Source: Oscillatoriales cyanobacterium (GTDB lineage Bacteria > Cyanobacteriota > Cyanobacteriia > Cyanobacteriales > Microcoleaceae). Taken from it: DNA of 56,266 bases. The notes below the pieces were generated by a model. The model was given only the letters and a program-made list of their open reading frames with translations, did no database searches and was not told the DNA's origin. A program made the translations under genes and the position numbers. Location: assembly GCA_004294385.1 (NCBI GenBank), contig REAP01000007.1:1-56266 (forward strand), read 5' to 3'. Shown one piece after another: positions 17,469 to 25,726 of this stretch; position 1 is the first letter of the stretch; every line of letters begins with the position of its first letter.

Positions 17469-17687
17469 ATGTCTCAGAATTTTCGGATAATTAGCATTTC
17501 TGGTGAAATCATGGGCGGAACACCTGTTTTTATTGGCACTAGGGTTCCTGTCCAAACACTTTTTGACTATTTAGAAGCTGGAGAATCAATTGATGATTTT
17601 TTAGATGGATTTCCCACTGTAACTAGGGAGCAAGTAATTGCTCTCTTGGAAGTTCTTAGAAAACAATTGATCCGGATGGTGGCGTAG
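17469..17687 (+). CDS. DUF433-family small protein (antitoxin-like)
   Basis: 72 residues from the ATG at 17469; codons further upstream come from a dispersed repeat. Pattern IISISGEIMGGTPVFIGTRVPVQTLFDYLEAGESIDDFLDGFPTVTREQVIALLEVL is the DUF433 (COG2442) signature, a compact helical DNA-binding-type fold. DUF433 genes are commonly paired with a PIN-like DUF5615 toxin that follows at once. Here no such partner follows: the next gene, 72 bp away, is of another family. It is therefore a solitary antitoxin-like gene, either orphaned or acting as a plain regulator. Confidence 0.8.
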   Translation: MSQNFRIISISGEIMGGTPVFIGTRVPVQTLFDYLEAGESIDDFLDGFPTVTREQVIALLEVLRKQLIRMVA

Positions 17688-17759
17688 AATTAAGCCGATC
17701 TTAGCTAACGTAGTTAATTGATAATTATGTTATACTGAATTCATAAAAACGCAAAAACC

Positions 17760-18269
17760 ATGCTAAGTGAATCTTCGCGCCTTATTTACGGCGATGAATT
17801 AATTACCGCAACAGAATTGAACCAGCAACCGAATCGAGTTCTAGATTTGGCGATGGAACACCCTGTCACTATCACTCGCAACGACCAGCATTTTGCTTTA
17901 CTGCGCCGCTCCGAGATGACGCTGTGGGTAAAAGCTGCGACGCTTTCTTTGACTGTATTTGAAGTGACTGCCGCTGCTTACCGGCTGCGATTGGGAGAAG
18001 CGATTAGTTCAGCAAATCCCTATCATTGGCTGACAGTATTTGACTCATATGAACTCAGCGAATTGATTGCTGAATTAGAAAAAGCTTACCGACTTGCTGA
18101 GTCGGAATCTGGCGCATGGAATCAGATTGAGATTGTAATTCATGAATGGCATGAAAGCGCTAAAGCAATTTCTAGCCCGGAACTCGCAGCAGCTTTCAGC
18201 GATGAAATTGACGAAGTTTTGCTGACACCACCTCAAATAGAAAGCACTACTGAATCGACTCAGGTATGA
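17760..18269 (+). CDS. Antitoxin-like protein with Phd/YefM-type N-terminus
   Basis: 169 residues. The first ~55 (ELITATELNQQPNRVLDLAMEHPVTITRNDQHFALLRR) match the Phd/YefM DNA-binding fold used by type II antitoxins. The long C-terminal extension (~110 residues, helical, with LSELIAELEKAYRLAE) is larger than usual. It overlaps the next gene by ATGA, the coupling typical of toxin-antitoxin operons. A TATACT hexamer at 17731-17736 lies upstream, but no matching -35 is evident. Confidence 0.72.
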   Translation: MLSESSRLIYGDELITATELNQQPNRVLDLAMEHPVTITRNDQHFALLRRSEMTLWVKAATLSLTVFEVTAAAYRLRLGEAISSANPYHWLTVFDSYELSELIAELEKAYRLAESESGAWNQIEIVIHEWHESAKAISSPELAAAFSDEIDEVLLTPPQIESTTESTQV

Positions 18270-18733
18270 CGCATACTCCACCCACTCCAGACGATTCAGA
18301 AACTGGCGTTTCCTCTGAAGAACTTTCCGTACCTGTACCCGTGCTTTCCGAGTTGGTAATCCCGCCTGAAGAAGCACTTACAGCACCCCGAACATCCCTA
18401 TCTACTAAAGAAAATGCAGCCGAAATTATCGCGCAATTGCCTGAACCGCCCTGGTTAGTAGTAGCGAAAAACCGACGGGTTAACCGAGATTGGGAAGCTT
18501 TATTGTTACGCGCCCCTGAGAATACTCGTCGCTGCTATCAAGATTTATGTACTAGCCCGATGGTGAGAAAACCGAGGAGAGTTTTTCCGTTAAAAGGCAA
18601 ACTTTATCAAGGTGCGTGGGAATATGAAGTAACAAGTTCAGACCGAGTATTTTATGTACCGGATGAACACAAACGCAAGGTGCTTGTTTACTACGCTGGA
18701 ACCCATCCTAAATCAGCACCAACTCCTCCGTAA
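18266..18733 (+). CDS. Probable RelE/ParE-like toxin partner
   Basis: 155 residues, starting in an ATGA overlap with the antitoxin-like gene. The first ~60 residues are acidic, proline-rich and probably disordered. The folded part (PPWLVVAKNRRVNRDWEALLLRAPENTRRCYQDLC...RVFPLKGKLYQGAWEYEV, then RVFYVPDEHKRKVLVYYAGTHP) has the helix-helix-beta plan of RelE/ParE toxins. The central LKGKLYQGAWEYEV and terminal YYAGTHP strands correspond to the RelE core. Likely an mRNA interferase or gyrase-type toxin; the target cannot be read from sequence. The long disordered leader is unusual for a RelE toxin. Confidence 0.68.
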   Translation: MTHTPPTPDDSETGVSSEELSVPVPVLSELVIPPEEALTAPRTSLSTKENAAEIIAQLPEPPWLVVAKNRRVNRDWEALLLRAPENTRRCYQDLCTSPMVRKPRRVFPLKGKLYQGAWEYEVTSSDRVFYVPDEHKRKVLVYYAGTHPKSAPTPP

Positions 18734-18828
18734 ATAAACCAGACTATTTCAGCAGACTTGTCTCTACAGAAAGCATTGACACAGTGACAGTGATTTTCCC
18801 AAACAGTCCTGGACGCACAGGTGGCCAG

Positions 18829-18977
18829 AAACCGGGTTTTTTACGACAATAGTTGTTGAAAACCATAAATCTCGGAAAAACCAGGTTTCTTAGTTCGTAG
18901 CATCAAGGCCAAAGAAACCGGGTTTTTGAGAGTTTTAGGGTGTGGTAACGAAGTATTTCGTAAAAAACCCGGTTTCT
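18829..18977. repeat. AGAAACCGGGTTTTT repeat cluster
   Basis: Four forward or reversed units of AAACCGGGTTTTT (one as AAACCAGGTTTCT) arranged as inverted pairs. The same unit recurs at 33182-33256, 42984-43052 and 50852-50922. Confidence 0.8.
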
Positions 18978-18982
18978 GACTA

Positions 18983-19249
18983 TTAAAACTCAGCCCGAAC
19001 CGTAAACGAATAATCCCCCCCAGGTTCAAGTTGATAATCCCATTTTTCCAGAAAACGATGCAGCGGTTCCTGAATCAAAGCTCGGCCTTGAGAAGGCTCA
19101 AGTATCAGTGTTTTTTCTTCCCTGAAACGCCACTGAAACTGCCACTCAAAACCGCCGGCAGTTACTTCACCTTCAATCGTGCCTTTTTGCCAAGATTGAC
19201 CCGTAACCCGGACATATGCAGTAGTTTCAGGCAAAGGTCTCGAACTCAC
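18983..19249 (-). CDS. DUF3146-like cyanobacterial protein
   Basis: 88 residues, no membrane segment. LPETTAYVRVTGQSWQKGTIEGEVTAGGFEWQFQWRF and LEPSQGRALIQEPLHRFLEKWDYQLEPGGDYSFTVRAEF match my recollection of the cyanobacterial DUF3146 family; function unknown. It starts in a 4-base overlap with the end of pth and is thus translationally coupled to it. Confidence 0.65.
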   Translation of the reverse strand: MSSRPLPETTAYVRVTGQSWQKGTIEGEVTAGGFEWQFQWRFREEKTLILEPSQGRALIQEPLHRFLEKWDYQLEPGGDYSFTVRAEF

Positions 19250-19908
19250 CCTTTTGTTTCCGTGTTTGTGGCTGCGATCGTGCGACTATTGTAAAGGCTC
19301 ATGGCTTTTTCTACTCCTTGATGGAGGCTAAGTTCCACAGCTTCTCTAACCAGTTTAAGCACTTTTTCTAATAACTGACTTTCATCTAAGGAAAATTTTC
19401 CTAAAACGAAGGAAATGGTATCTTTGTCATTCTTAGAAGCTTCGTTTTGAGGTTTACCAATGCCGATTCGTAGGCGGGGAAATTTGTCTGTACCCAAATG
19501 AGCGATCGCCGATTTCATTCCATTATGCCCGCCGGCGGAACCGGAAAGCCGCATTCTCAATTTCCCGATCGGCAAATCCATATCATCGTATACTACTAAC
19601 ACGGACTCTGGAGGTATTTTGTACCAATCCGCCGCCGCCCGAATTGCTTGGCCGGAAAGATTCATGTACGTCAGCGGTTTTAGTAAGCGAATTTTCTGTC
19701 CGCGTGGCCGATTTCCTTCGCCAAATATGCCTTGAAATTTGCGATTTTCCCCCAAAGAAATCTGCCAAGATTGAGCCAAGGCATCGACAGCATTAAAACC
19801 AATGTTGTGTCGGGTGCGATCGTACTTTGGTTCAGGATTTCCTAAGCCAACGATTAACTGAGGAATTACTAACTCTGTGGGTATTTCCGAATTCTGAGTC
19901 TTGTTCAT
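19246..19908 (-). CDS. pth: Peptidyl-tRNA hydrolase
   Basis: Releases peptides from tRNA dropped by ribosomes. 220 residues; after a short leader the canonical VGLGNPEPKYDRTRHNIGFNAVD carries the catalytic His34. VVYDDMDLPIGKLRMRLSGSAGGHNGMKS holds the Asp and substrate residues, and PRLRIGIGKP and FVLGKF follow. It is ~20 residues longer than E. coli Pth, mostly at the two ends. It starts directly after the tatA stop (no gap) and overlaps the DUF3146-like gene by 4 bases, so tatA-pth-DUF3146 read as one operon. Confidence 0.95.
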   Translation of the reverse strand: MNKTQNSEIPTELVIPQLIVGLGNPEPKYDRTRHNIGFNAVDALAQSWQISLGENRKFQGIFGEGNRPRGQKIRLLKPLTYMNLSGQAIRAAADWYKIPPESVLVVYDDMDLPIGKLRMRLSGSAGGHNGMKSAIAHLGTDKFPRLRIGIGKPQNEASKNDKDTISFVLGKFSLDESQLLEKVLKLVREAVELSLHQGVEKAMSLYNSRTIAATNTETKG

Positions 19909-20169
19909 TTAACTGTCGGCGGTATCTTCCTTGAGAGTAGCGGCGGCGAGTTTTTCGGTTTCCGGCTTACTGCTAGTGGCGATTGCTTCTTCTAACTGCT
20001 TGGCTTCCTTAGTAAATTCCGACTCAAAATCTCGTGATGCGTCCTGAAAACCCCGAAGTGCTTTACCCACACTGCGGCCGATTTCTGGTAATTTTTTGGG
20101 GCCAAATACCAATAGGGCGATCGTAAAAATTACCGCCATTTCCGGCAAACCAATGCCAAAAATATTCAT
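19909..20169 (-). CDS. tatA: Sec-independent translocase subunit TatA/TatE
   Basis: 86 residues. One N-terminal membrane helix (LPEMAVIFTIALLVFG) is followed at once by the FGPKKLPEIGRSVGKALRGF amphipathic helix and an acidic tail, the complete TatA layout. It forms the pore part of the twin-arginine export system for folded proteins in thylakoid and cytoplasmic membranes. The ATG at 20169 has AGGAG 5-9 bases before it. TatA and TatB cannot be separated with certainty, but the length and motif favour TatA. It heads the tatA-pth operon. Confidence 0.95.
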   Translation of the reverse strand: MNIFGIGLPEMAVIFTIALLVFGPKKLPEIGRSVGKALRGFQDASRDFESEFTKEAKQLEEAIATSSKPETEKLAAATLKEDTADS

Positions 20170-20319
20170 TGTTTTCTCCTGTTGTCAATTTTATTAGTGA
20201 TCGTTTATTTATGCCAAAAGTAATTGTAAAGGGCAAGGAAAAATGGAAAAACTTAGCTTTTGCCTTTTCTCCTTTACCCTCAGCTTTTACTTTTAGCCTG
20301 ATTTTTTCTTGCTAATATC

Positions 20320-20523
20320 TTAGCGGGCAAGACTAGACCAATCGACATCCACATTCTCCAGAATCAGCGAAGAGTTGTAGATTTGTAAAATAATCAACAA
20401 GAACACGAAAAATAGTCCAATGAATGCGCTCATCAATAGGGTGGTTCCCCAACCGGGGGCTACCTTGCCATATTCTGAGTTAAGGGGTTTGAGTATATCT
20501 CCTAACCAAGTCCGTTGTGCCAT
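20320..20523 (-). CDS. psbH: Photosystem II subunit H
   Basis: 67 residues with the family's single membrane helix ([26 protein letters not shown]), the N-terminal [23 protein letters not shown] and the C-terminal [11 protein letters not shown]. PsbH stabilises the D1/CP47 side of photosystem II. It is divergent from psbN, which is 306 bp away; the intervening stretch is loaded with heptamer repeats that may have widened this normally short gap. Confidence 0.97.
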   Translation of the reverse strand: MAQRTWLGDILKPLNSEYGKVAPGWGTTLLMSAFIGLFFVFLLIILQIYNSSLILENVDVDWSSLAR

Positions 20524-20600
20524 AAGTCACCTACAATGAATCTCTACAAAGAAGTTTGACATATTTCTAGCGCTAATTGCGATCGCAATTTCGGGACAGG

Positions 20601-20706
20601 CTTATTGGGCATTGGGCATCGGGAGTTGGGAATTGGGAATTGGGAATTGGGAATTGGGCATCGGGCATCGGGCATCGGGCATTGGGCATTGGGCATCGGG
20701 CATCGG
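20601..20706. repeat. Heptamer tract GGGCATT/GGGAATT/GGGCATC
   Basis: Around fourteen 7-base units, mixed among three variants, in the psbH-psbN spacer. In the reverse frame they read [18 protein letters not shown] peptides, like the KAS insert. Confidence 0.88.
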
Positions 20707-20829
20707 GAATCCCCTTCGTTCTTCCTTCTAACTTGCATAGCGTACCGCGCCTAAAATAACTGGATTTTGAGACGAATTGTTATTTTTTGTAATATTATGG
20801 AATGGATCACTTATAAATTTCTCAAAAAT

Positions 20830-20961
20830 ATGGAACCCGCAGCAGTTCTAGGCATTTCGCTGGGCTTGTGTCTGGTGGCAATGACCGGCTTCTCGATCTA
20901 CACGGCTTTTGGCCCTCCCGCTAAGGAATTGAGAGATCCTTTTGAAGAACACGAAGATTAG
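20830..20961 (+). CDS. psbN: PsbN, photosystem II assembly protein
   Basis: 43 residues from the ATG at 20830, the normal length; codons upstream (from 20767) are in frame but not part of the family. A single helix ([23 protein letters not shown]) precedes the conserved [15 protein letters not shown]. PsbN is needed for PSII assembly or repair and is not a subunit. It is oriented away from psbH, the usual cyanobacterial relationship. Confidence 0.96.
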   Translation: MEPAAVLGISLGLCLVAMTGFSIYTAFGPPAKELRDPFEEHED

Positions 20962-21000
20962 TCATTAGTCAGTAGTCATCAGTCAGTAGTCATCAGTCAG
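20959..21000. repeat. Heptamer tract TAGTCAT/CAGTCAG
   Basis: 7-base units beginning at the psbN stop codon. The rest of the psbN-aroC gap holds one further hairpin (CCCTGGTAGA..TCTACCGGG, 21046-21071) and no gene. Confidence 0.75.
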
Positions 21001-21190
21001 ATTAATGCTTTTAGGCTCCATGCTTTTATGCCCCATCCCCCTCTCCCTGGTAGATATTCTTCTACCGGGAAGGGAGTAATTGTGTAGGCCGATCGCCCGT
21101 TGCCTACTCGTCAATGGTATATTTTGCAGAAATACAGTAAATCTCTATTCCATTTAAACTAAAAATTCTCAGGTTTCAGGCTAAAGCATC

Positions 21191-22291
21191 ATGGGCAACT
21201 CATTTGGGCATTTATTTCGGATCTCGACATTTGGTGAATCTCACGGCGGTGGCGTGGGAGTGGTAATTGACGGTTGCCCGCCACTCCTGTCCATTGACGC
21301 AGCGGATATTCAAGCGGAACTCGATCGCCGTCGCCCAGGCCAAAGCAAAATTACGACTCCTCGCAAAGAGGCTGATACCTGCGAAATTCTGTCTGGGGTG
21401 TTTGAAGGCAAAACTCTGGGAACGCCGATCGCCATTTTAGTCCGCAATCAAGACACTCGGTCTCAAGATTACGACGAAATGGCGACTACTTACCGCCCTT
21501 CCCACGCTGACGCCACCTATGATGCTAAATACGGAATTCGTAACTGGCAAGGTGGTGGTCGAAGTTCGGCAAGGGAAACTATAGGTAGAGTAGCAGCAGG
21601 GGCGATCGCCAAAAAAATTCTCAAACAAGTAGCCGGAGTTGAAATTGTCGGCTACGTTAAACGCATCAAAGACTTAGAATGTTTTGCAGACCCCGATACT
21701 GTTACCTTAGAACAAGTAGAAAGCAATATAGTCCGCTGTCCAGATGCCGAATGTGCCGAAAGAATGATTGAACTGATTGAAAAAGTTCGTGACAGTGGAG
21801 ATTCGATCGGTGGTGTTGTCGAATGCGTCGCCCGCAACGTACCCAAAGGCTTGGGAATGCCAGTATTCGACAAACTCGAAGCTGACTTGGCAAAAGCTGT
21901 GATGTCCTTACCCGCCAGCAAAGGGTTTGAAATTGGGTCGGGCTTTGCTGGAACTCTCCTGACAGGCAGCCAACACAATGACGAATACTATACTGATGAA
22001 CAGGGTGCAATTCGTACCGTCACAAATCGTTCTGGCGGAATTCAGGGCGGTATTGCTAACGGTGAAAATATAATTCTGCGGGCAGCCTTCAAGCCCACTG
22101 CGACAATTCGTCAGCAACAGCGCACTGTTACCCGCGAGGGTGAAGAAACGCTGCTGGCGGCAAAAGGACGGCACGACCCTTGCGTTTTGCCAAGAGCTGT
22201 GCCAATGGTGGAAGCGATGGTAGCTTTAGTATTGTGCGATCATCTTCTGCGCCATCACGGACAATGTGAAACCTTAAAGTCTGAATTTTAA
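21191..22291 (+). CDS. aroC: Chorismate synthase
   Basis: Final step of the shikimate pathway: 5-enolpyruvylshikimate-3-phosphate to chorismate, needing reduced FMN. 366 residues. FGESHG carries the catalytic His18, and [26 protein letters not shown] [16 protein letters not shown] and the C-terminal [21 protein letters not shown] match the family throughout. The ATG at 21191 has no strong ribosome site, though TAAAGC precedes it. The MBL hydrolase follows after a single base, so the two are probably co-transcribed. Confidence 0.97.
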   Translation: MGNSFGHLFRISTFGESHGGGVGVVIDGCPPLLSIDAADIQAELDRRRPGQSKITTPRKEADTCEILSGVFEGKTLGTPIAILVRNQDTRSQDYDEMATTYRPSHADATYDAKYGIRNWQGGGRSSARETIGRVAAGAIAKKILKQVAGVEIVGYVKRIKDLECFADPDTVTLEQVESNIVRCPDAECAERMIELIEKVRDSGDSIGGVVECVARNVPKGLGMPVFDKLEADLAKAVMSLPASKGFEIGSGFAGTLLTGSQHNDEYYTDEQGAIRTVTNRSGGIQGGIANGENIILRAAFKPTATIRQQQRTVTREGEETLLAAKGRHDPCVLPRAVPMVEAMVALVLCDHLLRHHGQCETLKSEF

Positions 22292-22292
22292 A

Positions 22293-23207
22293 ATGGAAAT
22301 CAGCTTGTCCTCTGTAGTGGCAACTCCCTTTGATGATTGCCCTCAACCGTCTGAATCAATGAAAGGTATAGATGATTTTGTAGTGCAGTTCTGGGGTGTC
22401 CGGGGCAGTGTTCCCACACCGGGATCAGAAACTCTTCGCTACGGTGGCAATACTTCTTGTTTGGAAATGCGCGTGGGCGGGAAACGCCTGATTTTTGACG
22501 GCGGAACTGGCTTGCGGGTACTGGGAGACCAGTTGATGCAAGAAATGCCGGTACAAGCTTATATGTTTTTTACTCACTATCACTGGGATCACATCCAAGG
22601 CTTCCCGCTGTTTGCTCCGGCTTTTATCCGTGGTAATCGCTTTGATATTTACGGGGCGACTCCGCCTGGTGGAGATTGTCTGAAAAGACATTTTGTGGAA
22701 CGGGTGTTGCACTCGAATTCGCCGGTACCACTGATGGGTTTGCCGGCAGATTTGAATTTCCATGAACTCCATCACAACCAGACAATGATGCTGGATGATA
22801 TTGAGATTCGGACTGGTTCTCTGAATCATCCGAATACTGCTATGGGCTATCGGGTGACTTGGCAAGGTAGATCAGTGGTTTATTGTTCGGATACGGAGCA
22901 TTTTCCCGATCGCCTGGATGAAAATATTTACAATCTTGCCCTCGATGCTGATGTGCTGATTTATGACGCGATGTACACAGATGAGGAATATCACAATCCT
23001 AAGTCTCCGAAGATTGGGTGGGGACATTCGACTTGGCAGGAAGCGGTGAGAATGGGTAAGGAGGCTAGGGTGAAGCGTGTGGTGATTTTCCACCATGATC
23101 CGGCTCATTCTGACGATTTTCTCGATCGCATCGCCGAAGAGGTGCAAGTCGCTTCCCCGAAGGCGGTGATGGCGCGGGAGGGCTTGATTTTGCCGATCGG
23201 CATCTGA
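22293..23207 (+). CDS. Metallo-beta-lactamase-fold hydrolase (PhnP/RNase Z-like)
   Basis: 304 residues, cytoplasmic. The fold signature is clear: FWGVRGSVPTPG, GGNTSCLEMR, FTHYHWDHIQG (metal-binding HxHxDH at 95-100), then the SDTEH and IFHHDP metal ligands. This subgroup sits between PhnP-type phosphodiesterases and sensor-type MBL proteins; the substrate is not predictable. It starts one base after aroC. The first ~25 residues are not conserved, and an ATG at 22359 (MKGIDDF) could be the real start. Confidence 0.85.
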   Translation: MEISLSSVVATPFDDCPQPSESMKGIDDFVVQFWGVRGSVPTPGSETLRYGGNTSCLEMRVGGKRLIFDGGTGLRVLGDQLMQEMPVQAYMFFTHYHWDHIQGFPLFAPAFIRGNRFDIYGATPPGGDCLKRHFVERVLHSNSPVPLMGLPADLNFHELHHNQTMMLDDIEIRTGSLNHPNTAMGYRVTWQGRSVVYCSDTEHFPDRLDENIYNLALDADVLIYDAMYTDEEYHNPKSPKIGWGHSTWQEAVRMGKEARVKRVVIFHHDPAHSDDFLDRIAEEVQVASPKAVMAREGLILPIGI

Positions 23208-23639
23208 ATATTGCTACTTTGGGATTTGCCCGAAAGCTAGCCTGAAAGCCCGGAGATGACGTGCCAACTATAGGGTTAATTGGCGATGGTTTGGTGCATT
23301 TGATCTGGGCTGAAGTTCGGTCACAAAGGTTGCTGTTTCAGTTGTAGTGCGTGGTATCATTTTTTACAGACTACTTTTGGGTCGATTATTTAAGGTTTTT
23401 TGATCTATTCCAATGTGTCCGCTTATTGCCATGATGTCAGATAATTGGAAGACTGCCAAGCGGTGCAAAGATGACTGTTTTGAATGTCAACAAACACGGC
23501 GAGGCGATCGCACCAAAAGTGCCAGTTTGGTGTCGATAGACTTCCAAAAGCCTGGTAACAGATTAATTATTAAGGACAAAAGCTAAGGGCAGAGCTCTGA
23601 TAAAATAAAAGCGCGATCGGTTTTTTCTGCTGACGGATA
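23208..23639. other. Intergenic stretch without recognisable gene
   Basis: No open frame with family resemblance, no tRNA-like T-loop and no member of the repeat families listed here. It likely holds the 3' end of the MBL transcript and the promoter of the Wzz-like gene. Confidence 0.6.
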
Positions 23640-23700
23640 TTGACAATTCTGAAAAGCTCTGAGCTTTTCGCTACAAGCTGAGAGCTTTTTCAGCAGTCAA
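23640..23700 (+). promoter_or_regulatory. Two mutually exclusive hairpins in the leader of the Wzz-like gene
   Basis: GAAAAGCTC-T-GAGCTTTTC (23651-23669) is a perfect short hairpin. CTGAAAAGCTCT (23649-23660) can instead pair with AGAGCTTTTTCAG (23681-23693), extended by TTGAC/GTCAA (23640-23644 with 23696-23700). Both cannot form at once, the plan of a switch or attenuator. No T-run follows, so it need not be a terminator. Confidence 0.45.
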
Positions 23701-23780
23701 TTTAACTAACAAGAAAGAGACGATCGTTCTTTGGTTTAGCAGTAGCTGTTCTAAGCGAATGTTATGACTTGACTATCAAA

Positions 23781-24776
23781 ATGGGAAATTTGCGTTTTAA
23801 ATCACCAGCTAATCAATACAGATGGATTGCTTTAGGCAGTTTTGCTGTAATCATGGGTATTTCAGGGGCCCTTGCCTACCGCCTAGCCCCGCCTCCCGGA
23901 TTCATGGCTCAAGGCACTCTCAGTTCTAATAGCCCGCCAGTCAAATTTTCGAGCACGGGTACGACAATTCTCAAGCAAGGGGAACAACTGACACCGGATG
24001 TTTTGCTGGCAGATAATGTTGTCAAAGCAGTGGCAGATGCGGTTAAGCTATCGCCTCAGCAGGTTCGAGAAAATGCTAGCGTCAGGGTTTCTAAGCCAGA
24101 ACAACCGCTAGAGATTGCTGTTGGCTATCGATCGCTCGATCAGGAGCAAGCAATCAAAACAGCGGATATGCTGATGAAGGGGATGGTTGAAAAAAGCCGA
24201 TTGATTAACCAATATCGTTGGCAATCAGTCAATCAATCACTCAATCAACGCTTGGCGCAAGTCACTCAAGAACTGAAACAAGCTCAGCAAAAGCTCGACC
24301 AATACGAAAGAGAGAAAGCTCGCCTGTTGCAGCAAATCAAGGTTCAGCAAGACTTTTACAACAAAACCCAACTGGCGATGGCGGATACGCAAGCGTCGGA
24401 AAAAGAAATGGTGAGTAGTTTTGCCGCGGCCCAAGTTCCGCAAATTGTGGCGACGCCAACTTCCGATCCTACAGTGCCTCTGATTTTGGGAGTTGGCTTG
24501 CTGCTGGCGATTTTGGTCAGTCGCGGTTTGATTCCAACGGTGGGGAATTGGAGGTATAAAGCAGCTTTTCAGCGGGAAGAGAGCGATCGACTCCAAAGCG
24601 CTTTGTACCGATTGATCAAGGAAGGCAATGGCGAAATCACTCTGGTGCGGTTTGCGATGGAGACGCGGATGTCACCGGATGTCGCCCAGCGTTTTTTGAA
24701 CGAACAAGCGGAAGTCTTTAATGCTAATTGCGAAATTAAGGACGACGGTAGCATATTTTACCATTTCCACATTTAA
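23781..24776 (+). CDS. Two-helix coiled-coil membrane protein (Wzz-like) with winged-helix-type tail
   Basis: 331 residues from the ATG at 23781; a TTG four codons earlier is in frame. TM1 is at ~14-32 (IALGSFAVIMGISGALAYRL), followed by a periplasmic part with a coiled coil at ~140-195 (LNQRLAQVTQELKQAQQKLDQYEREKARLLQQIK) and TM2 at ~228-247 (VPLILGVGLLLAILVSRGL). The topology matches polysaccharide chain-length regulators (Wzz/PCP), but no PCP motif is clear. The cytoplasmic tail (LQSALYRLIKEGNGEITLVRFAMETRMSPDVAQRFLNEQ...) looks like a winged helix as found in small membrane-linked regulators. I do not recognise a named family; the structure described is seen directly. Confidence 0.65.
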   Translation: MGNLRFKSPANQYRWIALGSFAVIMGISGALAYRLAPPPGFMAQGTLSSNSPPVKFSSTGTTILKQGEQLTPDVLLADNVVKAVADAVKLSPQQVRENASVRVSKPEQPLEIAVGYRSLDQEQAIKTADMLMKGMVEKSRLINQYRWQSVNQSLNQRLAQVTQELKQAQQKLDQYEREKARLLQQIKVQQDFYNKTQLAMADTQASEKEMVSSFAAAQVPQIVATPTSDPTVPLILGVGLLLAILVSRGLIPTVGNWRYKAAFQREESDRLQSALYRLIKEGNGEITLVRFAMETRMSPDVAQRFLNEQAEVFNANCEIKDDGSIFYHFHI

Positions 24777-25145
24777 ACGGTTGCGGGCCGATCGCCCTCA
24801 ATGCCGAAATTTAGCCGATCGAGCTTTCAAATTGCCCGATCGGCTTGTTTATTACAAAATAATTTATTGTTTCCGCGATCGGTTAGATCTGTGTAGAATA
24901 CAAATATCAGTAAATATACGGTTGACTTCCAGTTAACTTAACAAATACAGGGCTTTTACAGCATCAGTATAGTGATCAGGGTCTGTCACCTCAGTGTAAA
25001 TACTGAGTCTTGAGCGATAAATTATTTAGAGATGCTAGAAAGTTTCACTGAGGAAACTCTCTCTGGCAAAACCTAGGATAAAGCTCGCTGACGGAAATCA
25101 TCAGTTTTGATATTGAATTTTTGTAATTACCAGTGAGGCAAAATC
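24777..25145. other. Long intergenic stretch, nothing recognised
   Basis: AT-rich, with several GATCGG-type palindromes but no defensible gene. GGTTGACTTCCAGTTAACTT (24919-24938) is a partial inverted repeat. Confidence 0.55.
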
Positions 25146-25229
25146 ATGGTGTTTGGAATACTTTGTTCTTCTTTCGTATTTTACTTTTTGGTAATGTCTA
25201 TAGCTAATTACGGCGACACAGGGCTTTAA
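25146..25229 (+). CDS. Candidate 27-residue hydrophobic microprotein
   Basis: ATG at 25146 to TAA at 25227-25229, preceded by GTGAGGC 6-12 bases upstream. It encodes MVFGILCSSFVFYFLVMSIA plus NYGDTGL, one membrane-spanning segment with a short polar end. Its size and hydrophobicity resemble small photosynthetic subunits, but it matches none that I know (PetL, PetN, PsbT, PsbM, Psb30). It may be a chance frame. Confidence 0.25.
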   Translation: MVFGILCSSFVFYFLVMSIANYGDTGL

Positions 25230-25296
25230 ACTACAGAAGAGTTACAGCAGATGGCACCTTGGTGAAGTACGTGCGCCTATTGATAAATCCCCGTAG

Positions 25297-25536
25297 GGAC
25301 ACTCCAAGAGCCCATAGGTGTCAACTTAAGCTGTCAGCCCGCCAAGTTCGTTGGTCATCCCGCGAGTCCGACAGGGACTGAAGTCCCTGTCTAATAGAAG
25401 ACAGTCCTCTCAAAGAGGACGGCAGGAGTTCTTCAGTCCTCTTTGAGAGGACTTGCGCTTTGAGCCAGGGGTTTCAACCCCTGGCGGACTATTGGTTCTA
25501 CCTTAAGTTGACACTCCTTGGGCTCTTGGAGTGTCC
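25297..25536. mobile_element. MITE-like element with 34/35 bp terminal inverted repeats
   Basis: Left terminus 25297-25330 (GGACACTCCAAGAGCCCA...) and right terminus 25502-25536 (...TTGGGCTCTTGGAGTGTCC) are near-perfect inverted copies. The interior holds the palindromic core AGTCCGACAGGGACT ... CCCTGGCGGACT with inner AGTCCTCTTTGAGAGGACT hairpins. It has no coding capacity and no clear target-site duplication. Copies 1358-1530 (right end kept) and 16382-16521 (core only) are degraded relatives. The transposase that would move it is not in the window. Confidence 0.7.
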
Positions 25537-25726
25537 TAATTTCTAATAATTACGGTAGGATCGGAATTGATATGACTGGTCGATCGCGATCGCCTGGGTT
25601 GTTGCAAAGATCTATTGACACTCCCAACAATAGCAATACTACCGAAATACCTCTTGCCTCTGTGGTAAGGTCAAGATATTTTAAAGATACATATTCTATA
25701 TTTAATTGTAAAAACTGAGGGTGATT

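Noticed and set aside
20767..20829. N-terminal extension of PsbN
   Set aside because: PsbN is 43 residues in cyanobacteria and begins MEP; the upstream codons have no counterpart.
24777..25145. Short ORFs in this gap (for example a 14-codon frame at 25032)
   Set aside because: Too short, no ribosome site, no hydrophobic or family pattern.
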